From contig CAOLHI010000484.1 of the NCBI GenBank assembly GCA_948474755.1, positions 620,001 through 684,000 of the forward strand: a DNA stretch of 64,000 bases. Direction: 5' to 3'. Below are positions 57,698-64,000 of the stretch, in pieces (position 1 is the stretch's first letter; each line of letters opens with the position of its first letter). The stretch is from Ctenosaura bakeri (lineage: Eukaryota; Chordata; Lepidosauria; Squamata; Iguanidae). A model generated the notes under the pieces. That model saw nothing but the letters and a program-made list of their open reading frames with translations, was not told the origin of the DNA and made no database searches. The position numbers were made by a program, and so were the translations under genes.

Positions 57698-59989
57698 TTG
57701 TATGCAGACATTCTAAAATTTATTGAAGGGCTAGGATTTGGTTAATCTTTCAGCTTTGCTATCTCAGCATTTCTCATTTTTCAAGTCCATTTCATTCTGT
57801 CCAATTTTTGCATCATTTTGCAATTGTTATGTTGAAGACAACATGGAAATTTGTTAGGGTTTTTGTACACGTTGCTCCTAAGTGTATTGGCCTGAATGTC
57901 TGCTTAATGTATTTGCATTTTGGGGTTTTCATTTTTTCCTAATACACATATTTTTCATGTATATTTTGTTTGGAGGGGAGAGGATTAAGAAATGTAGCAC
58001 AATATCTAGATAAGCATATTCACATCAACATATTACTTCAGAAGTGCAGCATTGGTAACTTTGTATAAAAATGTGAGCTAGATGAAATTCTACCCTCACT
58101 TTATTCTGCCATTTAAGAATTGGGTAGCAGAAAGCAGGAAAATCTTCTTTGCCTAAGACATTCAACAGTAGCTGCTCATCAGAGTACGTATTATTGGACC
58201 AGAAAGGGTCAGACAGTTGATTGGGTTTAATCTTTTAAAAGTTTTAATAAAGGTCAGATGAGTGACTTTTGAACTACAATTCCCAGAAAACTCTGGCAGC
58301 TTTGGTAACCGTAGCCCATGTTCAAGCTCTGATTTTGGATGTAGCTCTGCTCATTTTGGAACCAAGGCTCACGATTCCTCTCACTTCTGCAGAACCAGTA
58401 TTTCAGCTCTAACTGCTAAAGCTATAACATACTTCATTTAAAAATAAAAATAAAAAATAGAAGGAGGAAAAAGCTGTCACATGTATATGCTTATTTGAAG
58501 TTCCAGTGTGTTTAAAAACCCTGAATGTTACTGAGGGGCAGAAAGGTATATTTCTCTGCTGTTATTGTAGAAATTGATTCCTTCCTGCAGGCCAAACACA
58601 AGCTGCCATTTGCAGCAGCTATTGTTTCATAGTACAATAGCTTCTAGGAATCTGCAAACTGACAGAATGTGAACTGCGTCACTGGCAGTTGAGAAAAGAA
58701 GAGAACTGTCATGTCAACACTGGAGCAGAGGATTTGTGGAAACTGTTCAGCAGTGGCATTCTAAGCAATTCCCCCTCACACCCCACCTTAAATGGCTAAA
58801 AGCCCTGATTGCATTTCCTGTGAATGATGGGGGTTTTGTTTAGGGGGAAAAAAAGCATGCATCCATTCATAAATGAATCAAAGGATGGACAGGGACACAA
58901 AGAGAGACCAACAAGTTCATTCACATACTTAGACAGCCAGCAAACAAACAAACAAGAGGCCAAACAAAGATTTTCTAAACTGAGAAATCATTCTTGAGAG
59001 GGAATTTTCCCCCCTGTGGGCATGTGTGCCATTCTGTATGTGGTGATGATTTAGCTTGCAGGGGTAGGTGGAGAAAAGTAATAATCAGCAAGCCAGAGCT
59101 AAAGTAGATTATTTTCAGAAACAGACCTGTCTCCAGCAGCTCCTTTTGCTTCTCATAGATTTGAATTTGCAATACTTTTGCAAATAATTGTTTGGGCTGT
59201 TTGCCAGCTGCCCTCTCATCATCTCCTTTCTATATAGCTTCATTTTGCTGTCAGAACATTTGGTGGGTGATGACTCATCTAATATTTTATTTTGTTTTCC
59301 CCCCCCACAATCTAAATATCTTCCCCTCTCCCATTTTTAAAGAGAGCATTGTCACCATCACCACCAGCTTTAAGAAAGACAGTGCGATATAAAGAGTGAT
59401 GGACTTGTCTGTTTTAAGTTTGTGTCTCTTTTGTTTACATTCATTTACTCAGAAGATCTGTTCTGTTCAATGTCTTCATCAGTCTGATTTTTAATATTTT
59501 AAAAATTTTATTATTTCATTTTTGTCAGATGTATTTTTCTACTCACCCTTCCCTATATCTGCATTTTTCTATGAAGCTTTCCCTAACTAGATCTTGGAAA
59601 AAGTTAATTTTTCGGATTATATTTTTTGGATAGTGCCCATACTGCCTGGGAGATTCTGGCATATGTTAGTCCCCCCCCAACAAGTTACTGCCAAATGTGC
59701 CAATTTTGTATGAAACATTGAGCCTCCAGATCCATCATAAAATTTGTAGAAGTGCTCAGTTCAAAGAATTACTGAGGTGTGATGTGCACATTAGCCTTGT
59801 GAGTACAAATTAGATAGTTCATTGAAAAATATGGACCAGACTAAATCTTCCTTCAGTCCGAGTTGGCAGAGTGCTGGTCTTTGGTTCTGAGAGTGATGTC
59901 ACATCTCTGATCAGCTATGAATCAGATGTGCTGATTCTAGGAAAGTCACAATTTATTTAGGCTTGAGTGAGAATAGACTGGGACAGTTC
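57698..59989. other. Unrecognised DNA, with a possible SINE remnant at its end
   Basis: No gene recognised. At about 59850-59989 GTTGGCAGAGTGCTGGTCTT and ATCAGCTATGAATC faintly recall the tRNA-derived SINE head; the LTR at 59990 then cuts in. Confidence 0.4.
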
Positions 59990-60898
59990 TGTTACTGCAA
60001 TGTCTGTGCCACACTTAAGGTGAGATAGATATCATTTTGATATCAATAACTTGACTTCCTTCCACCCCCCTCCACGTGTTTGTGAGGCCCCCGAACAAGC
60101 ACGGAACTAGGCTCGGCCACTAAATGCTGCAATATTCCAACACAATACAGGCAAGCCAGAAATAGCCAGATCACCGCTTTAGGAGACCTCCCTGCAAACA
60201 CTCTATTATGTATGCACGCTACTTACAAAGAGATCCCTGCCTGGAGCAGGCAACTTGACAAGCTGAACATTCAACTGTCAAGCATCGCGCATTTGCATAC
60301 TGGCTACCCCCTTGTCAATTCGGATCTAAAGCAATCATGTTAAATTTTGATCTTTCCAAAGCTTTGTCTCACCCCCGAAACTCATTATTTTCCCCAAGTA
60401 CGGAATAGCCTGTGGTTACATTGCTCCCTGTAAACCCGCCCCCCGATTCTGAGACCATCCTTGGATCGCTCCTGAGTTCCATCCCATCTTGCCACCGCTC
60501 TGCTTGGCAAGCCTTCCCCTCAGTCATATTGGCTGAGACTGCGCAACTTCGGACCTTCGCAGTGATCTATCTGGGCTTCAGGACAGGTGTCGTATCACCC
60601 AGTTCAACCTTCCTTCTGGAAAATCCCTCTGTCCCACTCCAACCTTTATTTTCTATAGTAATCTGAGTGTGTGTGTTGCATACACTGTTTGTCTGTATTT
60701 AATAAAGATCTCAATTATTCTTATAACTTGGTGTGCTCCTTGGCTTGGCCTGACCCTGTAGAAATTGGGTAAAAGATTCCGCTGCGTTGCCCTGCCTCTC
60801 GCATTGCTAGCTCGTGCTCTTAGCTAATTTCCCCAAACTTAGTTAATTGAGAGCACATATAGGTGTCCCTCCTGGGACCACTGGTAATCAGGGTAACA
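59990..60898 (+). mobile_element. Solo LTR of an endogenous retrovirus-type element
   Basis: 909 bases from TGTTACTGCAA to CAGGGTAACA, flanked by an exact GTTC duplication (59986-59989, 60899-60902). AATAAA lies at 60701-60706 with about 190 bases of R/U5 after it; the TATA box seen in the copy at 36029 is mutated here (CTGTAAACCC near 60428). The whole length is collinear with that copy. Non-coding; no internal viral genes. Confidence 0.88.
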
Positions 60899-61205
60899 GT
60901 TCACTGTATACTCCCCTAGAGAAAACATGGGATGCAAATATATGCATGCACTATAAAAAGGATTTTTTACAGTTCTCTTACATTCTACTTAAATGTTAGA
61001 TCTTTGAACCTGATGGTTAATTGTCTTTGCAAGGGCATATTGAAAGGTTATATCAAAACTATACCATGTACTAAACACATCCTGTCATAATCAGTCATTC
61101 TAAAATAGGATGTTTTTGCAAATAAACATGGTTAGGATTGTGCTTTCCGCAGTCTCATCTCCAAACAGTTTGATGGGCAGCATTAATTTGCTTACATACC
61201 CGCTT

Positions 61206-61350
61206 GGCCTTTTCACATTACAAAATTATAGCACTATGATTCTGCCTTAGTTGCTTTGGCTGCATCCTATGGAATCATGGGGTTTGTAGTTTGATGAGGC
61301 AGTAGAGCCTTCTGGAAGAGAATTCTAAATACCCCTCCAAATTGGATGGA
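61206..61350. mobile_element. GGCCTTTTC-type MITE, left half
   Basis: GGCCTTTTCACATTACA and AGCACTATGATTCTGCCTTA, then ATCCTATGGAATCATGGGG; the mirrored right half is absent. First of three neighbouring copies. Confidence 0.65.
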
Positions 61351-61356
61351 ACCATG

Positions 61357-61572
61357 AGCCATTTCACACTAAAAGATTATGATACTTTGATTCTACTTCA
61401 GTTGTCATGGCTGCATCCTATGGAATCCTAAGATCTGCAATTTGGTGAGAAACTACAGCATTTTAGCAGAGAATTCATACTAAGTTTCTCTGCCTTACCT
61501 GCAAATCCAAGGGCTGCATAGGATGTTAAACTGAAATCATAGTGTTATAATTGTGTAGTGTGAAATGGCTCC
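61357..61572. mobile_element. AGCCATTTC-type MITE, full length
   Basis: Ends AGCCATTTCACACTA and TAGTGTGAAATGGCT are perfect complements; both arms keep the GATTCTACTT / AACTGAAATCATAG cores. Confidence 0.88.
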
Positions 61573-61675
61573 TTCTTTCTACTGCTGCTTGGTCTAAGTC
61601 TTTGTAGTGCAAGATTAGTTCAAATATATCTTCAACACAACCCATGTCTGTGCTGTGAATCAATCTTGCAACTTC

Positions 61676-61854
61676 GGCCATTTCTGCATTACACTCTGAT
61701 AGCATGATTATTCCACTTTAACAGCCTATGGAATCCTGGGGTTTGCAGTTTAGGGAGTGGCCAGCTGGCCCCTCCCTAAACTGCAAACCCCAGGATTCCA
61801 TAGGATGTTGAAAGTGAAATAATCACGCTATCAGAGCGTAGTGCGGAAATGGCC
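61676..61854. mobile_element. GGCCATTTC-type MITE, hairpin form
   Basis: Two arms of almost 90 bases with only a few mismatches meet in the middle near GGCCAGCTGGCC. Ends GGCCATTTCTGCATTACAC and AGTGCGGAAATGGCC. It would fold into a nearly continuous hairpin and is the clearest copy of the family in the window. Confidence 0.93.
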
Positions 61855-64000
61855 TTTGTTTCATGCGGTACAAGCACAGTTTTTTAATGAAACATGAGAC
61901 TAGGCCATACACTCCCTCATTCAGGATGACCAGCCACCACATGTGTGAATGGATTTAGCTGGAAAGTATTGTGGACCTAGAGGTGACATTTTATTTATGT
62001 GTGACATCTAAATCTCACTTCCCCTTAGAGTTTAGAAAGATAAAGAAAATCATTCTCATTACTTGTTAAAATGTTTGAAAAATAATTTACTGTCATTCCT
62101 CCTTCTATAACATTGTTTCTCCATGTTCTGACCTGTTCAGAAGAAGAAGACTGTCATGTGAAACTATCACTCTTATTTTTCGCTGAAGAAGAATGATTTG
62201 TTCAAGTAGCTGTTACCTTTGCTTAAGAGAACAAGAGGACACCTACTGAGTTTCCACTCCTTTTCAGAAGAGGCAGAATTTCCCTCCAGATTCCTGGAAA
62301 ACTTCCTCCCCTTCCCTTTGTGAGGAATAAATATAAACATATGTTAGCCAATGCACAGGACAAAGTCATTTCAAAGTGAATCAAAAGTTATCCTGCAGTC
62401 CTGAAACATGCAGCAAATACTGTTACCACAGGAACACCTCTTCCTGGGTAGTTTAGCTTGAATTAGGTAAACAGAATTACCAACATGATATCATATCATA
62501 TCAGTTACAAAGTTAAGATCTTATATAAAGAATAGGCAGCTACACAGATCTGGCAACCAAATTTCTGCCCTTAAAACTGTTGGAAAATTCCAGCATTCTC
62601 TCTCCCCCCATCTTGTTTCTAGAACAAGTGGGAATAGCCAGATAGGGCTTCCTTTTGTCTCTGCATGTTAGATCTTCTCCATTTGCCTTTCTCTGTCTTT
62701 TATTGCATGATCATAAATACCTTCAGTACTCAGGTGATTAGATCATATGACCCAGGACTGTGCTTAGGTCATCAGTCCTAAAAGTTAAGACCCTCCTCTG
62801 AGAAAAACCTCCCAGGGATATGGATAGATTTCCAAAACCTCAAGAAACCAAACCAAAAAGATACTTCCAGAAGTGTGTGGAAGTAACACTTCTAGTTTTG
62901 AAAAAAATGTGTGTTTTTATGTTTAATTTTACAAAGGTATCAGTGGTGAACTGCCACTTTTGAAAATTTCTGGAAGAGTTAATTTATCCTTGGCTGTGTG
63001 TGTGTGTGTGTGGGGGGGGCAAAGTCTGGAATCTGGATGGGCTATGGGCTGCGAAAACAGACACTGAACAACATTACCTTACATTTTTCCTTCTTCCCCC
63101 TGTTTCAGAGTTGGGGAGACACATCCCTCCTTTCTCTCCCATCACCATCTGAAGAAAAGCCAACAAGATTCTGGCATGATGACTGACCTGACTTCTCTCA
63201 GTGCTTCTGACTTGCTAAATTCCTGTGGGCAGTGGCTCCCCCTCTCAAGATCATACTGTAAGATGATGTCCCGGTATCAAGTTGCTAGCCTGCCATTATC
63301 ACAATTATGATGTTGAAAAGATACTTCTTGTGTCATTCATTGCACTGCTTGCTATTTTTTTAAAATAATATCTTGGGACTGATAAAAGAATGGCATCAAA
63401 CTTGAAAAATGCCTGTCAAAATAGTTCTAAAAATGCCTGAAAATACCCTTAAGAAGTAATTATAAAAGGTAACTTGAAGATGTTACTCCTTATGTTGGTA
63501 AAGTAACTTCATTTCCACTTAATATGTTGATGTAATTCAATTACATTCTCATCACAAAAGAGAAACTTGTTTCAAATAACTTTATCAAAATTCTACCTTT
63601 TCTCCACTAGCATAAAGGCAGCATATGCCTTCTCACCATTTTTTGTTCTCAAAAAGTCCATGAACAAAGCTGGGAAAAATTACATCTTTAGATGACAATG
63701 CCTGGAATTCTCAGTGTGCTTGGCCACACTGTCCATGGTGTCTGGGAGCATCTCAGACTCATAGTTGAAAAGGTAACTGTCATGGAGTCTGAGGGAGTAG
63801 TTATCCTGAGTGGCAGAGAAGCCCCAACAAAAGATTGTTAGACAACCAGAATAGCCACTTATGGGAGACAAACCCAGCTCCTTAGTGTAAAGGAGGGGTT
63901 GGTGGCCTGAGAGGAAATTTATGTAGTAGGCACACTGCATTGGTTTTGCCAGATTTCAGGGAGGAAAGGCTAAAAATTAGTCCTAAATCCAGAGAGGTTC
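61855..64000. other. Unrecognised DNA to the window end
   Basis: No gene or repeat family recognised; a (GT)n tract runs at about 62995-63012. An 86-codon - strand frame (63680-63940) has no identified domain. Confidence 0.4.

Noticed and set aside
63680..63940. 86-codon - strand frame as a host exon
   Set aside because: No recognised domain, and splice sites or conservation cannot be assessed from the sequence alone.
1..64000. CRISPR array, bacterial operons, riboswitches
   Set aside because: The window is vertebrate nuclear DNA; no regularly spaced repeats of that type and no prokaryotic gene organisation were seen.

Overview
This window reads as non-genic, repeat-rich nuclear DNA of a squamate reptile, most likely an iguanian lizard. 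The lineage call is an inference from the mix of repeats: a near full-length vertebrate L1, Tc1/mariner remains, CR1/L3-like LINE fragments, tRNA-derived SINEs, many short hAT-like inverted-repeat elements, solo endogenous retrovirus-type LTRs and a tyrosine-recombinase (Ngaro-like) retroelement with an SGNH-hydrolase region. I found no host protein-coding gene, tRNA, rRNA or CRISPR array that I could support. Most open frames are short and chance-like; the long ones belong to mobile elements.

Layout. 1-9.7 kb: a GC-rich inverted-repeat element, then a Tc1/mariner copy split in two by a 6.7-kb L1 with a perfect 15-bp target duplication. 9.7-15 kb: a 306-bp hAT MITE with a perfect 8-bp duplication, an antisense CR1/L3-like fragment, an AT-rich stretch and a diverged 181-bp tandem duplication. 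15-19.3 kb: a 2.2-kb inverted-repeat composite carrying a near-perfect palindrome and a second GC-rich element, then a LINE 3' end with a SINE inside it. 19-32 kb: mostly unrecognised DNA with scattered SINEs, MITEs and one LINE reverse-transcriptase fragment. 32-37 kb: three LTRs of one broad family, one of them solo inside a GC-rich inverted-repeat element. 37-50 kb: MITEs, SINEs and a LINE broken first by a 1.46-kb GC-rich element (which carries about 0.9 kb of extra, possibly captured, sequence) and again by a MITE. 50.7-56 kb: a CpG-rich block, then the decayed Ngaro-like retroelement. 56-64 kb: a short hAT element, a solo LTR with GTTC duplications, three MITEs in a row and unrecognised DNA.

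How the parts relate: the story is one of nested insertion. The order of events can be read in several places: Tc1 before L1, GC-rich element before LTR, LINE before GC-rich element, LINE before MITE, LINE before SINE. Several structurally different inverted-repeat families share GGCCYTTTC-like ends and may have used one transposase source. The most unusual items are the enlarged GC-rich element at 43.4-44.9 kb and the YR retroelement with its hydrolase module.
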